Assembly: GCA_903872185.1 (NCBI GenBank)
Contig: CAIQJL010000331.1
Location: 1 to 44,175 of the forward strand
Source: an uncultured Bacteroidota bacterium
Lineage (GTDB): Bacteria > Bacteroidota > Bacteroidia > Bacteroidales > GWA2-32-17
DNA: 44,175 nucleotides
Direction: 5' to 3'
This document shows, one piece after another, positions 1 through 8,858 of this stretch (positions are counted from its first letter, which is position 1; each line of letters starts with the position of its first letter). The position numbers were made by a program, and so were the translations under genes. Below the pieces are notes generated by a model. The model was not told the origin of the DNA, did no database searches, and was given only the letters and a program-made list of their open reading frames with translations.

Positions 1-24
1 GGTATTAGTGTAAAAAATAAAGAA

Positions 25-1314
25 ATGAAAATTAACCGCAAAAATTACGAATTGTATTTTGTCGATTACCTCGACAATAATCTTTCGCGCGGTGATTTGC
101 TCGAATTTATGGCTTTTTTGGCTGAGAATCCAGATCTTGAAGAAGAATTGAATTTGGTAAAAGAAATTAAACTTAAGCCAGACACAATTTCATTTAATGC
201 TAAAAGCGAACTAAAAAAGACTACCAAAGAAGTTAAAATTACTAAAGAAAAGTTTGAAGAACTTTGTATTGGAAAAATTGAAAATACTTTAAACAATGAA
301 GAAATAATTCTTCTTGAAACTCAAATTAAACTTCATCCAGAACTTGAAAAAGAATTTAAACTTTTTGAACTTACAATACTTAAATCTGATTTATCTATTC
401 TATACTCCGAAAAGGAATCGCTAAAACACATTGAATTAACAACAGAACAAATAAATCAGCTTTGCATAAATAAAATTGAAAATAGGTTAAGCATTGTTGA
501 AGAAAAACAATTTAACAAATTACAAAGTAATAGTGCTGAATTTAAAAAAGAATTCGAATTATTTAATAAAACTATTTTAAAGGCTGATACATCTCTAGTT
601 TTCCCAAATAAATCTTCATTAAAAAGAAGAACCATTACACCTGCAAAAACACTTTTTACCAGAATAATTCCTGCTGCAGCTGCTGTTGCCTTAATAGTAA
701 TGATAGCATTTAATTCAGGATTTTTTGGAAAACAAACACATACTGGTAAAATGTTTGCAAATTCTCATAAACCAAATAATTTAACACTTCCAAAAAAACA
801 AGAAATTATTATTGATAATTCAAATAATAAGCATTTTGCAATAACAAATAAGAAGCAAATAAAAACAAATAACACTATTAAGGCAATTCAATATCAAGAC
901 ACTTTAACTTCAATTGCTCAAAATAATCCAATAGTTATACCTGACACAACACAAAACAAGCAAAATGCTATTGAAAAAACAAATTTAATTAATGCTACAA
1001 AAAACTATACTGCTTCTAATAATAACCCAAGCAAAGAAGATCTTAATAAACCAATGGAAGCAGTTTTTGCTAATTCAAAATATTCACATTTTCGCGATAT
1101 GATTGAAAGTGTTCCTTATGCTTCTATAACTGCCAAAAACTCTGGATTAGCAAGTATTGGAGTTTGGGAAGTGGTTGAAGCTGGTAGTAAAGGATTGGAA
1201 TATTTAACCGGCACACCGGTCTCAGTTGAAAATAAAACAGATAAGAAAAACCATACTAAACATTTCTCATTTAATATTGGCAAAATAGGTTTTTCAAGAA
1301 CAACACATAAATAA
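25..1314 (+). CDS. Membrane protein resembling an anti-sigma factor, with three N-terminal repeats
   Basis: I do not recognise a named family. The first 200 residues hold three related modules of about 58 residues (roughly 8-65, 77-134 and 143-200). Each starts with a helix carrying an N-N-L or E-N-L/R-L motif, has an acidic middle and ends in S-x-L-K. Copies 2 and 3 are most alike (CIGKIENTL and CINKIENRL). One transmembrane helix follows at about 213-233, rich in Ala and Val. The remaining 195 residues are Asn/Lys/Thr-rich and would be periplasmic. This layout (cytosolic helical module, one helix, periplasmic tail) resembles Bacteroidetes anti-sigma factors, but no zinc-binding HxxxCxxC motif is visible. 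The next gene, 32 nt downstream, encodes an outer-membrane receptor, which suits a sigma/anti-sigma/receptor locus. A sigma factor gene would have to lie before the window. Function is inferred only. Confidence 0.6.
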   Translation: MKINRKNYELYFVDYLDNNLSRGDLLEFMAFLAENPDLEEELNLVKEIKLKPDTISFNAKSELKKTTKEVKITKEKFEELCIGKIENTLNNEEIILLETQIKLHPELEKEFKLFELTILKSDLSILYSEKESLKHIELTTEQINQLCINKIENRLSIVEEKQFNKLQSNSAEFKKEFELFNKTILKADTSLVFPNKSSLKRRTITPAKTLFTRIIPAAAAVALIVMIAFNSGFFGKQTHTGKMFANSHKPNNLTLPKKQEIIIDNSNNKHFAITNKKQIKTNNTIKAIQYQDTLTSIAQNNPIVIPDTTQNKQNAIEKTNLINATKNYTASNNNPSKEDLNKPMEAVFANSKYSHFRDMIESVPYASITAKNSGLASIGVWEVVEAGSKGLEYLTGTPVSVENKTDKKNHTKHFSFNIGKIGFSRTTHK

Positions 1315-1346
1315 TATTACTCTTTATTATTTTTTAAATTAACATT

Positions 1347-3710
1347 ATGAAATTTATTTTTACCATTTTACTTGTAAGCTTATCTTATAGCTATATTTTT
1401 GGGCAAGATAAAATTGAAATCACCGGACAAGTTAAAGATTTTCAAACAAAAGAAGTATTAGAATTTTGTAATATTTCAATATTAAACGCTAAAGACAGTT
1501 TAATAACAGGAACAGTAACAAATAACAAGGGATTCTTTTCTATTTCCTTGGATGGCGGATATTATCGTTTTATCTATAGTTTTATTGGTTACAGCAATGA
1601 TACTTCAGAATTAGTAAGCGTTTCACAAAACAAATTTATTGGAATTATTAAATTAGAACCTAATGTAAATTCACTAAAAGAAGTTTCGGTAACTGAAAAT
1701 TCAAGAGAGAACCAAATTGATAGAGATGTACAGGTAGTTACTGATAAAATGAAATCTGGAGCATCAAATACAAAAGAAGTTTTAGATAAAATGACTGGAG
1801 TAGATTATGACAGATATAATAATTCCATTAAAGTGGATAACGACAACAAAGTTATAATACTGGTTGATGGAATTGAAAAAGATCAGGAATATGTTAAAAA
1901 CCTTTCGCCGGACCGACTTAAAAAAGTGGAAGTAATTCGTGACCCAGGTGGCAGATACGCACTAGAGGGATATTCTGCTGTTATTAACATTATACTTAAA
2001 AAAGATTATCGTGGAACAGAAATATTTTTAAGTGACAGATCAATGGCCGATCCTGATGCAATAAAAAAAGAATATATTCCTGTTCAAAATAATATCTCGG
2101 CTACGGTAAATTATGTATATAACAAAGTTAATATTTATGCAAAATTAAATAATAGCTACAATAATTTTAACTTAAACTCAACTGGTAAAAAAGAATATAA
2201 TAATGGTTTAACAATAGAGCGAAATCCAGTTTCAGATGATGACATGAACACAAAAGTTAAACAATTATACAATTACTACACAATTGGTACAGACTATTAT
2301 ATTAACCCAAAACATACTATAAGCTTTGAAAGCATGCTTATGACACAACCTAAAACAAATAATACATCAGAAGAATTATATAATGTAACATATACAAAGA
2401 ACGATAGCTTAATTGATATTTTTAATACAGAATCTAGAAACAAATCCAATAACTACAATTCTTATAATTCGCTTTTTTATGAAGGTAAATTTAATGAGAA
2501 TAATGTTATTAATTCAAATTTCACTTTCTCCAATTACACTAATAACTACACAAACGAATATAAAGGCACATTTATATCTCCTAGAAACGAAGAAGGAAAA
2601 GATATTAAATACAGTTCAAAATTTTATGTAGAATACTTACATACATTTAAAAATAAAACAAGTATACAAATTGGATATGGAAATACCTCGGAAAATATGA
2701 ACAGTAGTTTTACTGTTGATACCGCATCGAGTAAATTCAAATACACAGATTTCAGACACAAACTTTATTCATATTATTCATTTCAAATAAATAAAAAATT
2801 AAGTGTAAAATTAGGTGGTGCAAGTGAAACAAGCTCCCCAAATTCAAACGGACAAAAGAATTCATATTTAATTTTTCAACCTTATGTAGATATAAAATTC
2901 AATGCATCAAAAATGCTAAATATAAAAGCAAAATATAGAGCAAGCAGCAATTACCCTAACATTAGTCAAACTAACCCATATACTTATTTACTTGACATGG
3001 AAAGCATAAGAACTGGAAACCCAAAATTACGTCCAGAGGTAACCAATAAAATTTCATTACAAACAACAATCCTTCAAGGATTAATAACTATTGAGCCATA
3101 TTATCATTTTTCAAATAATTATATTACAGAAATTGGAATATTAAGGCCTGATAATATTTTTGAATACAACTATAGTAATGCAGGATATTATAAAAACTAT
3201 GGCGTTGAATCAAGTTTTACTATTCCATTCAGTAAAAGCCTAACTCTTCAATCAAGTTTCGATTTCTTTAATAGTAGTATTAATTATAGTAATAAAACAA
3301 ATAATATAAATGACTGGTCAATGTCTAGTCAGTTTATATATCAAAATCAGAAACACAAAACTGTAACAGGAGTTCAATATCAGAATAACATGCGAAAATA
3401 CATAACCGCACAAGGCTATAATAAAGGCGATAACGATTTCTGGATATTATTTGTTCAACAACCATTTTTTAAAGAAAAACTTAGTGTAATGTTATTATAC
3501 TTTACTCCTATCACCTGGGGTGTTGACTTTAATCAGGGAAGTTATATTAAAACCGATACTTACACTGAGAACAAATGGAATAATATCGACTTATTGAAAA
3601 ACATGCTTATGCTAGAAGTAAGTTATCGTTTTAATAAAGGTAAAACTATAAACAAAAAACAAAAAGAAGTTGAGAAGATTAACGAAAAAAGCTCAAAAGG
3701 TTTGTTCTAA
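1347..3710 (+). CDS. Outer-membrane beta-barrel receptor (CarboxypepD_reg, plug and TonB-dependent-receptor-like barrel)
   Basis: The protein has 787 residues and begins with a signal peptide (to about 20, ending IFGQ). A CarboxypepD_reg-like domain covers about 22-105 (ITGQVKDFQTKEVLEF). A plug-like domain at about 125-215 includes VIILVDGIEKD and VEVIRDPGGRYALEGYSAV. A long barrel rich in Asn, Tyr, Ser and Thr runs to the C-terminus. This order is typical of the Bacteroidetes outer-membrane beta-barrel family close to TonB-dependent receptors. It is shorter than SusC-type proteins, and no SusD partner follows. The ligand cannot be read from the sequence. The gene lies 32 nt after the anti-sigma-like gene, probably in one transcript that ends at the hairpin at 3742. 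The barrel is strongly A+T-rich and asparagine-rich, like the rest of the window. Confidence 0.85.
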   Translation: MKFIFTILLVSLSYSYIFGQDKIEITGQVKDFQTKEVLEFCNISILNAKDSLITGTVTNNKGFFSISLDGGYYRFIYSFIGYSNDTSELVSVSQNKFIGIIKLEPNVNSLKEVSVTENSRENQIDRDVQVVTDKMKSGASNTKEVLDKMTGVDYDRYNNSIKVDNDNKVIILVDGIEKDQEYVKNLSPDRLKKVEVIRDPGGRYALEGYSAVINIILKKDYRGTEIFLSDRSMADPDAIKKEYIPVQNNISATVNYVYNKVNIYAKLNNSYNNFNLNSTGKKEYNNGLTIERNPVSDDDMNTKVKQLYNYYTIGTDYYINPKHTISFESMLMTQPKTNNTSEELYNVTYTKNDSLIDIFNTESRNKSNNYNSYNSLFYEGKFNENNVINSNFTFSNYTNNYTNEYKGTFISPRNEEGKDIKYSSKFYVEYLHTFKNKTSIQIGYGNTSENMNSSFTVDTASSKFKYTDFRHKLYSYYSFQINKKLSVKLGGASETSSPNSNGQKNSYLIFQPYVDIKFNASKMLNIKAKYRASSNYPNISQTNPYTYLLDMESIRTGNPKLRPEVTNKISLQTTILQGLITIEPYYHFSNNYITEIGILRPDNIFEYNYSNAGYYKNYGVESSFTIPFSKSLTLQSSFDFFNSSINYSNKTNNINDWSMSSQFIYQNQKHKTVTGVQYQNNMRKYITAQGYNKGDNDFWILFVQQPFFKEKLSVMLLYFTPITWGVDFNQGSYIKTDTYTENKWNNIDLLKNMLMLEVSYRFNKGKTINKKQKEVEKINEKSSKGLF

Positions 3711-3741
3711 AGAATAATTTTTAATCGTTATTATTTCATTA

Positions 3742-3780
3742 TTAATGCAGAAAGCAAAATTGTTTTCTGCATTAATTTTA
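3742..3780 (+). terminator. Rho-independent terminator after the receptor gene
   Basis: A perfect 12-bp stem (TTAATGCAGAAA pairing with TTTCTGCATTAA) encloses a 10-nt loop and is followed by TTTTA. It begins 31 nt after the stop of the receptor gene and closes the first transcript. Confidence 0.75.
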
Positions 3781-3909
3781 TAATTAAACCCGTTTATTGA
3801 AGCTTTTTTGCCATTCATTGAAAAAAACTTTGATTTCACTGTAACTTTTCAAAACACCAATCCGTCATATGACAAAATTAAACACTAGAAAAATTTAAAA
3901 TAAACGAAT

Positions 3910-4740
3910 ATGAAAAAGCTTACAGTAATTTTAGCAGCAATCTTTTTAGCAACATCACTTATTGCTCAAGAGAAAAAAGACACCACCACTTTTAGAATGG
4001 GTAAAAACACTATCATTATTATTTCGGATAAAGACGATTTAGTAAAAATTGAAAATAAAGATACTACAGAAACTTCTGATGAAGATGATAATGATTCATT
4101 AAAAAAAAGCAGATTTAATGGACATTGGGCTGGAGTTGATATTGGGTTAAATGGATTTTTAAATAGAGACAATTCATTCTCACTTAACAGTAGCGACCAG
4201 TTTCTAAATTTAAATCAGGCAAAATCATGGAGTTTAAGTATCAATTTTGCTGAATTTAATATTGGCTTATTTAAAAAATATGTGGGTATTGTTACAGGAG
4301 CAGGTCTACAATTTAACAATTATCGTTTCGATAAGAATATTACTCTAATTGGCGACTCAGCAAAACTAACATATAATACAGATACAGTTTTAAAATTTCG
4401 AAAAAATAAAATGGTTGTTGCTAACTTAAATATTCCTTTGTTACTAGAATTTCAGATTCCAGTAAACGAAGGTCACAACAACGTACATTTCGCAGCCGGA
4501 ATTATTGGAGGTCTAAGAATTGGAACTCATACAAAACAAGTTTTCGACATAAATGGAAATGAGAATAAAGACAAACAACGCGAAGACTTTCATTTAATGC
4601 CAATAACCTATGCATTAACAGGACGCGTTGGCTACAATGGCATTAGTGTATTTGCGAACTATAATTTATCGTCCCTCCTCAAGAGTAATGAAGGCCCAGA
4701 AGTGTACCCATGGTCGGCAGGACTTTCTTTCTCTTTCTAA
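3910..4740 (+). CDS. Secreted outer-membrane beta-barrel protein (PorT-like barrel, uncharacterised)
   Basis: The 276-residue product has a clear signal peptide (MKKLTVILAAIFLATSLIAQ). A charged Asp/Glu/Lys/Thr-rich linker extends to about residue 70 and includes EDDNDSLKKS. An eight-stranded-type barrel follows, starting near HWAGVDIGLNGF and ending in aromatic-rich alternation up to the terminal SAGLSFSF. A terminal Phe is usual for outer-membrane barrels. The closest family idea is the small Bacteroidetes outer-membrane barrel group (PF13568-like). The gene stands alone between two terminators, so it is probably monocistronic. No TAnnTTTG box is obvious in front of it. The substrate or role is unknown. 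Confidence 0.75.
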   Translation: MKKLTVILAAIFLATSLIAQEKKDTTTFRMGKNTIIIISDKDDLVKIENKDTTETSDEDDNDSLKKSRFNGHWAGVDIGLNGFLNRDNSFSLNSSDQFLNLNQAKSWSLSINFAEFNIGLFKKYVGIVTGAGLQFNNYRFDKNITLIGDSAKLTYNTDTVLKFRKNKMVVANLNIPLLLEFQIPVNEGHNNVHFAAGIIGGLRIGTHTKQVFDINGNENKDKQREDFHLMPITYALTGRVGYNGISVFANYNLSSLLKSNEGPEVYPWSAGLSFSF

Positions 4741-4766
4741 TATACAAACACTTTTAACGAGAAGAG

Positions 4767-4796
4767 CCGTCGGTAGTAATATCGACGGTTTTTTTA
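4767..4796 (+). terminator. Rho-independent terminator after the barrel gene
   Basis: A 6-bp G+C-rich stem (CCGTCG / CGACGG) with a 10-nt loop is followed by a run of seven T. It lies 26 nt after the stop codon at 4740. Confidence 0.8.
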
Positions 4797-4891
4797 TTTC
4801 TATACCTAACAGATTTTGGTGACCTGTTAGAATATTCGACCCCCTTTTTTCTTTATTCATCGTAAAATTGTTAACACATAAAGATTAGAGC

Positions 4892-4922
4892 TTTCCATAC
4901 TTTAAATCTGTCTATAAGTTTG
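4892..4922 (+). promoter_or_regulatory. Candidate Bacteroidetes promoter for the LiaF-like/LytS/LytTR operon
   Basis: TAAGTTTG at 4915-4922 fits the -7 consensus TAnnTTTG. TTTC at 4892-4895 lies 19 nt upstream in the -33 position. Transcription would begin near 4929, about 30 nt before the first ATG of the operon. Confidence 0.4.
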
Positions 4923-4957
4923 ACCAAATAAATTAAATCACTAAAAAAGTTACAATT

Positions 4958-5701
4958 ATGGAAACAACAACTTATTTTTGTTCAAAACAAAAACGCATGA
5001 AAAAGATTATTATCGGGTTTATAGTTTTATCTGCTGGATTATTATTACTTGGATTTAATACCGGCATACTCGACCCTGCTTATAAACATTTAATATTCTC
5101 GTGGCCTATATTATTAATTGCACTTGGAATTGCAAATTTCTTTGATCGTTCATCATTTTGGGCAGGAGTTATTTTAACCTCAATTGGAACTTTCTTTTTT
5201 CTTCCTCGATTAATAGAATTCCATTTTAATTTTATTCATCTATTCTGGCCCTCTTTGCTTATTATGGTTGGTGTAGTAATGATTTTGAAACGTGTATTCT
5301 TTAAATCTTTTTCTCATCATCACGGACATATAAAATATGGAAGTAAAATAGAAGATGGTATAATTGACGAATCAAATATATTTGGGAGTAGTAACAGAAT
5401 TATTCAGCCATGCAATTTTAAGGGTGGAAAAATTTCTAATGTATTTGCTGGTTCAAAAATTGATTTAACAAAAACTACTTTATCCGATCAGGAAAACTAC
5501 CTTGATATTTCCTGTGTATTTGGAGGTGTTGAAATAATTGTTCCTTCAAACTGGAAAGTTCAGATTCAGGTATCATCAATAATGGGTGCTTTTTCAGATA
5601 AAAGATTTGTAAATAGTAATCAGATAATTGATAATAGCAAAACATTAATAATTAAAGGAAGCGTTGTTTTTGGCGGTGGAGAAATAAAGTCATTTAATTA
5701 A
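4958..5701 (+). CDS. LiaF-like membrane protein (four TM helices and a C-terminal LiaF-type beta domain)
   Basis: Four hydrophobic segments lie in the first 115 residues (IIIGFIVLSAGLLLLGF, a helix around SWPILLIALGIANF, one around FWAGVILTSIGTFF and one around FWPSLLIMVGVVMIL). A soluble beta-rich domain from about 140 to 247 carries repeated FGG or FGS turns (VFGGVEIIVPSNW, VVFGGGEIKSF), typical of LiaF_C / cell-wall-active-antibiotic-response domains. The gene lies 6 nt before a LytS-type kinase and its LytTR regulator, so a role in sensing or modulating envelope stress is likely but inferred. Two starts are possible: ATG 4958, or ATG 4997, which gives MKKIIIGF and removes 13 residues that do not look like a membrane anchor. 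The family usually starts close to the first helix, so 4997 is a real alternative. Confidence 0.75.
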   Translation: METTTYFCSKQKRMKKIIIGFIVLSAGLLLLGFNTGILDPAYKHLIFSWPILLIALGIANFFDRSSFWAGVILTSIGTFFFLPRLIEFHFNFIHLFWPSLLIMVGVVMILKRVFFKSFSHHHGHIKYGSKIEDGIIDESNIFGSSNRIIQPCNFKGGKISNVFAGSKIDLTKTTLSDQENYLDISCVFGGVEIIVPSNWKVQIQVSSIMGAFSDKRFVNSNQIIDNSKTLIIKGSVVFGGGEIKSFN

Positions 5702-5707
5702 TCGCAA

Positions 5708-6760
5708 ATGAATCACCCTTTTTTTAAAAGTCTTCAACATTTATTAATATATGCAGGTGCATGGATAACGGTAACAGTTATTCATGCAGCTGTTTTATTG
5801 TTTTTTTATGATATCTCAATTACTTTTTCTTTAATTGATGCAATACTTTTCAATACATTATTTGCTCTTTTTGGGTTATCATTATGGTATATTGTTGCGC
5901 ATTCACGCTTTAATAAATCGCCAATATTAAACGGATTTATTACACACATTACTTCCGTTACATTACTTTTGTTAATTTGGATTTCGCTAGGTGATTTAAT
6001 ACTGTCATTCTTTTCGGAAAATAATTTACAATACTATAAATTTCACTCTACAGCACTACCATGGAGAATAATCAGCGGAATTTTTTATTACTCTATTCTT
6101 ATACTTATTTATTATATTATTAATTATTATAACGACTTGCAGGAACGTTCAATTCGCGAGACACGTTTAAATGAAATAATACGCACTACAGAATTAGATC
6201 TTTTAAAATCTCAGATTAATCCTCATTTTTTATTCAATTCATTAAATTCTATTAGTTCTTTAACTATTACAAATCCTGCTAAAGCACAGGAAATGATTAT
6301 AAAATTATCAGACTTTTTAAGATACTCTATTTCGCAAGATTCAAGTAGTTTAGTTTCACTAAAAGAAGAAATTGAAAATGCCAAACGATATTTGGAAATT
6401 GAACAAATAAGATTTGGCAACAAATTACAACTTGAATTCAATATTTCCGAATTTTGCTTTGAAAAATTAGTTCCTGCTATGATTTTACAACCTCTTTTTG
6501 AAAATGCAGTAAAACACGGTGTTTATGAAAGTACCGAAGAAGTTTATATTAAAACAAATTGTCATTCAGAAAAAGGATCACTTAAAATTACTATTACTAA
6601 TAATTTCGATCCAGAAGCTAAAACAAAGCAAGGAACCGGGTTGGGAATTAAAAACATAAGTGAAAGGCTAAAACTAATGTATCAACAAAATATATTATTA
6701 AATTATGAAAAAGAAAATAACTTATTTACCATTGAATTAGCGATTCCTCAAAACTCATAA
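5708..6760 (+). CDS. LytS/YehU-type sensor histidine kinase
   Basis: The first 140 residues form four hydrophobic helices with very short loops. Next comes a His_kinase domain of the LytS type with the phospho-acceptor in INPHFLFNSLNSISS (His about 173). The C-terminal ATPase domain shows LFENAVKHG (N box) and GTGLGIKNISERL (G box). It has no PAS, HAMP or large periplasmic domain, so the signal is probably read in the membrane or through the LiaF-like partner. The stop is followed 1 nt later by the regulator ATG, indicating translational coupling. This arrangement is a common Bacteroidetes LytS/LytTR pair. The ligand is unknown. Confidence 0.9.
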   Translation: MNHPFFKSLQHLLIYAGAWITVTVIHAAVLLFFYDISITFSLIDAILFNTLFALFGLSLWYIVAHSRFNKSPILNGFITHITSVTLLLLIWISLGDLILSFFSENNLQYYKFHSTALPWRIISGIFYYSILILIYYIINYYNDLQERSIRETRLNEIIRTTELDLLKSQINPHFLFNSLNSISSLTITNPAKAQEMIIKLSDFLRYSISQDSSSLVSLKEEIENAKRYLEIEQIRFGNKLQLEFNISEFCFEKLVPAMILQPLFENAVKHGVYESTEEVYIKTNCHSEKGSLKITITNNFDPEAKTKQGTGLGIKNISERLKLMYQQNILLNYEKENNLFTIELAIPQNS

Positions 6761-6761
6761 T

Positions 6762-7511
6762 ATGGAAATAAAAGCTATTATAATAGAAGATGAAAAACCG
6801 GCAACCGAGCTATTGTGGCATTACTTAAAGTTGTTTCCACAAATTTCAATATCGGGAACTTTTTCTGATGGTTTTAGCGGACTAAAAGCAATAAACGAAC
6901 TTAAACCACAGTTAGTTTTTCTTGATATTCAAATGCCAAAACTTACAGGGCTTGAGGTTTTAGAATTACTCGAACATAAACCCGCAATAATTTTCACAAC
7001 TGCCTTTGATCAATATGCTGTTAAAGCTTTTGAAGCAAGTGCCATTGATTATTTACTTAAGCCTTTTAGTTCCGATCGTTTTGCAATTGCAGTAAATAAA
7101 GCACTTGAAAAAATTTCACAAAACCATAACAATCAACCAATTATTAATTCTGCAATAAATGTTTTGGAACCAAGCAATAGTAAAATGGAGAGAATTGCAG
7201 TTCGTTCTGGTTCAAAAATTCAGGTTATTCCGGTTGAAGATATCTTGTATTTTGAAGCTGATGGCGATTATGTAAAAATGCATACAAAAGCTGGAAATTT
7301 TCTGAAAGAAAAAACAATGAAATATTTTGAAACTCATCTTGACTCTTTAAAATTCATTAGAATTCACAGAACATATATTTTAAACATAGAAACAATATTA
7401 CGAGTAGAATATTATGACAAAGAGAATCATGTTGCTGTTCTAAATAATAATGAAAAGCTTAAAATTAGCAGTTCAGGGTACAAACTTCTTAAAAATGCAA
7501 TTAATCTTTAA
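6762..7511 (+). CDS. LytTR-family response regulator
   Basis: An N-terminal receiver domain (about 1-120) has the acidic pocket (IIEDEKP), the phospho-acceptor Asp about 55 in LVFLDIQMPKLTG, and the conserved Lys about 100 in YLLKPF. A C-terminal LytTR DNA-binding domain (about 145-249) includes DILYFEADGDYVKMHT and FIRIHRTYILN. It is the cognate regulator of the kinase directly upstream. Known LytTR proteins bind paired direct repeats, but I could not identify a target site in this window. Length (249 residues) is normal for the family. Confidence 0.93.
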   Translation: MEIKAIIIEDEKPATELLWHYLKLFPQISISGTFSDGFSGLKAINELKPQLVFLDIQMPKLTGLEVLELLEHKPAIIFTTAFDQYAVKAFEASAIDYLLKPFSSDRFAIAVNKALEKISQNHNNQPIINSAINVLEPSNSKMERIAVRSGSKIQVIPVEDILYFEADGDYVKMHTKAGNFLKEKTMKYFETHLDSLKFIRIHRTYILNIETILRVEYYDKENHVAVLNNNEKLKISSSGYKLLKNAINL

Positions 7512-7522
7512 ACTAAAATATT

Positions 7523-7825
7523 ATGCTACGTCATATAATAATGTTCAAACTAAAAGAGTCTGCAAATAAAATAGAACATCTAAAAGCAGCAGAAGTTATA
7601 AAATCAAAACTTGAGGATTTAAAACTACAAATACCGGAAATAAAAACGTTAGAAGTTGGTATAAACGTTATTGAAGTTTCATGGGCATTTGATTTAGTTT
7701 TAACAATTGATTTTGAAAACCTAGCTGATTTTGAAATTTACAAAATTCATCCTGCACACCAAGCATTTATTGAATTTAATAAACAATATTCCTCTGCAAA
7801 AGCTGCAGTAGATTATATTGTTTAA
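7523..7825 (+). CDS. Dabb-family (stress-responsive alpha/beta barrel) protein
   Basis: This 100-residue protein begins MLRHIIMFKLKESA and ends in a typical Dabb pattern (VLTIDFENLADFEIYKIHPAHQAFIEF). The HPAHQ segment and overall length match the PF07876 dimeric alpha+beta barrel family. Members are known as stress-induced proteins or as small cyclases and other enzymes in plants and bacteria. The substrate here cannot be deduced. It lies 11 nt after the LytTR regulator and is probably the last gene of that operon, although a functional link to the two-component system is only inferred. Confidence 0.85.
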   Translation: MLRHIIMFKLKESANKIEHLKAAEVIKSKLEDLKLQIPEIKTLEVGINVIEVSWAFDLVLTIDFENLADFEIYKIHPAHQAFIEFNKQYSSAKAAVDYIV

Positions 7826-7836
7826 TTTACTATTTT

Positions 7837-7871
7837 TAAATCCTAATTCGTAAATCCTAAATCTTAAATCG
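7837..7871. repeat. Short direct repeat TAAATCCTAA upstream of manA
   Basis: TAAATCCTAA occurs at 7837-7846 and again at 7851-7860, followed by the variant TAAATCTTAAATCG. The block fills most of the 50-nt gap before the manA start codon. It looks like a micro-repeat and not a known operator. Confidence 0.5.
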
Positions 7872-7875
7872 AATC

Positions 7876-8850
7876 ATGCTTTATCCCTTAAAATTCACTC
7901 CTATATATAAAGATAAAATATGGGGTGGTAACAAATTAAAAACTATTTTAAATAAAGATTATGGCACAATACCAAATTGTGGTGAGTCATGGGAAATCTC
8001 AGGTGTAGATGGTGATGAATCAATTGTTTCAAATGGCTTTCTTGAAGGCAATACTTTAGCAGAAATTACTGAAATTTATATGGCCGATTTATTAGGCGAA
8101 AAAGTTTACGATAAATATGGAATTGAATTTCCACTTTTGATAAAATTAATTGATGCAACAGATATACTATCAATTCAAGTACATCCTGATGACGAACTTG
8201 CAAAAGAAAGACATAGCGCTTTTGGTAAAACAGAAATGTGGTATGTTTTACAGGCAGATAAAGGATCTGAACTGATTTCAGGTTTTAATAAAACAATTGA
8301 CAAAGAAATTTATTTAAAACATCTCGAAAATAAAACTTTAAAAAATATTTTAAATGTTGAAAAAGTAAAATCCGGTGATGTGTTTTTTATACCTGCAGGA
8401 AGAGTTCATGCAATTGGTGCAGGAATATTGTTAGCAGAAATTCAGCAAACTTCAGATGTTACTTATAGAATTTACGATTGGGACCGACTTGATGATAAAG
8501 GACAACCACGCGAATTACATACCGAACTTGCTTTAGATGCGTTAGACTTTGAGCAATGTAAAAACCCACGCCAAAATTATTCTTTACAAAAAAATAATGT
8601 TGCAAATATTATCGAATGCGAGTATTTTACTACTAACATTATTGAACTAGATAAACTTTTACAAAAAGATTATGCTCTTATAGATTCTTTTGTTATATAT
8701 TTATGTGTAGAAGGAAATGTTTCTATTATTTATGATAACAACAAAACAGAAACTTTAAAAGCTGGTGAAACAATATTAATTCCTGCGGAATTAAAAGAGA
8801 TTACATTAATGCCAAAAGAGAATTCGAAAATTTTGGAAGTGTATTTATAA
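7876..8850 (+). CDS. manA: Type I mannose-6-phosphate isomerase
   Basis: This enzyme interconverts mannose 6-phosphate and fructose 6-phosphate, feeding mannose catabolism or GDP-mannose synthesis for glycans. It is zinc-dependent and cytosolic. The zinc ligands are visible in IQVHPDDELA (Gln 101, His 103), GKTEMWYVL (Glu 120) and AGRVHAIGAGILLAE (second His near 178). The N-terminal LKFTPIYKDKIWGGNKL is the usual opening of the short Bacteroidetes/Firmicutes form, and 324 residues is the expected size. A C-terminal cupin-like half includes LKAGETILIPAE. The CPBP protease gene follows after 8 nt. Confidence 0.93.
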   Translation: MLYPLKFTPIYKDKIWGGNKLKTILNKDYGTIPNCGESWEISGVDGDESIVSNGFLEGNTLAEITEIYMADLLGEKVYDKYGIEFPLLIKLIDATDILSIQVHPDDELAKERHSAFGKTEMWYVLQADKGSELISGFNKTIDKEIYLKHLENKTLKNILNVEKVKSGDVFFIPAGRVHAIGAGILLAEIQQTSDVTYRIYDWDRLDDKGQPRELHTELALDALDFEQCKNPRQNYSLQKNNVANIIECEYFTTNIIELDKLLQKDYALIDSFVIYLCVEGNVSIIYDNNKTETLKAGETILIPAELKEITLMPKENSKILEVYL

Positions 8851-8858
8851 GCTTTTTT

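Noticed and set aside
1-13. Possible 3' end of an upstream sigma-factor gene (frame ending VLV then TAA)
   Set aside because: Only four codons are visible, and two of the three frames have an early stop. The sequence cannot identify it.
1347-3710. SusC/SusD-type polysaccharide utilisation locus
   Set aside because: The receptor is shorter than SusC, no SusD-like lipoprotein follows, and no glycoside hydrolase is nearby.
4628-4822. Plus-strand ORF of 64 codons
   Set aside because: It overlaps the end of the barrel gene in another frame and runs through the terminator hairpin.
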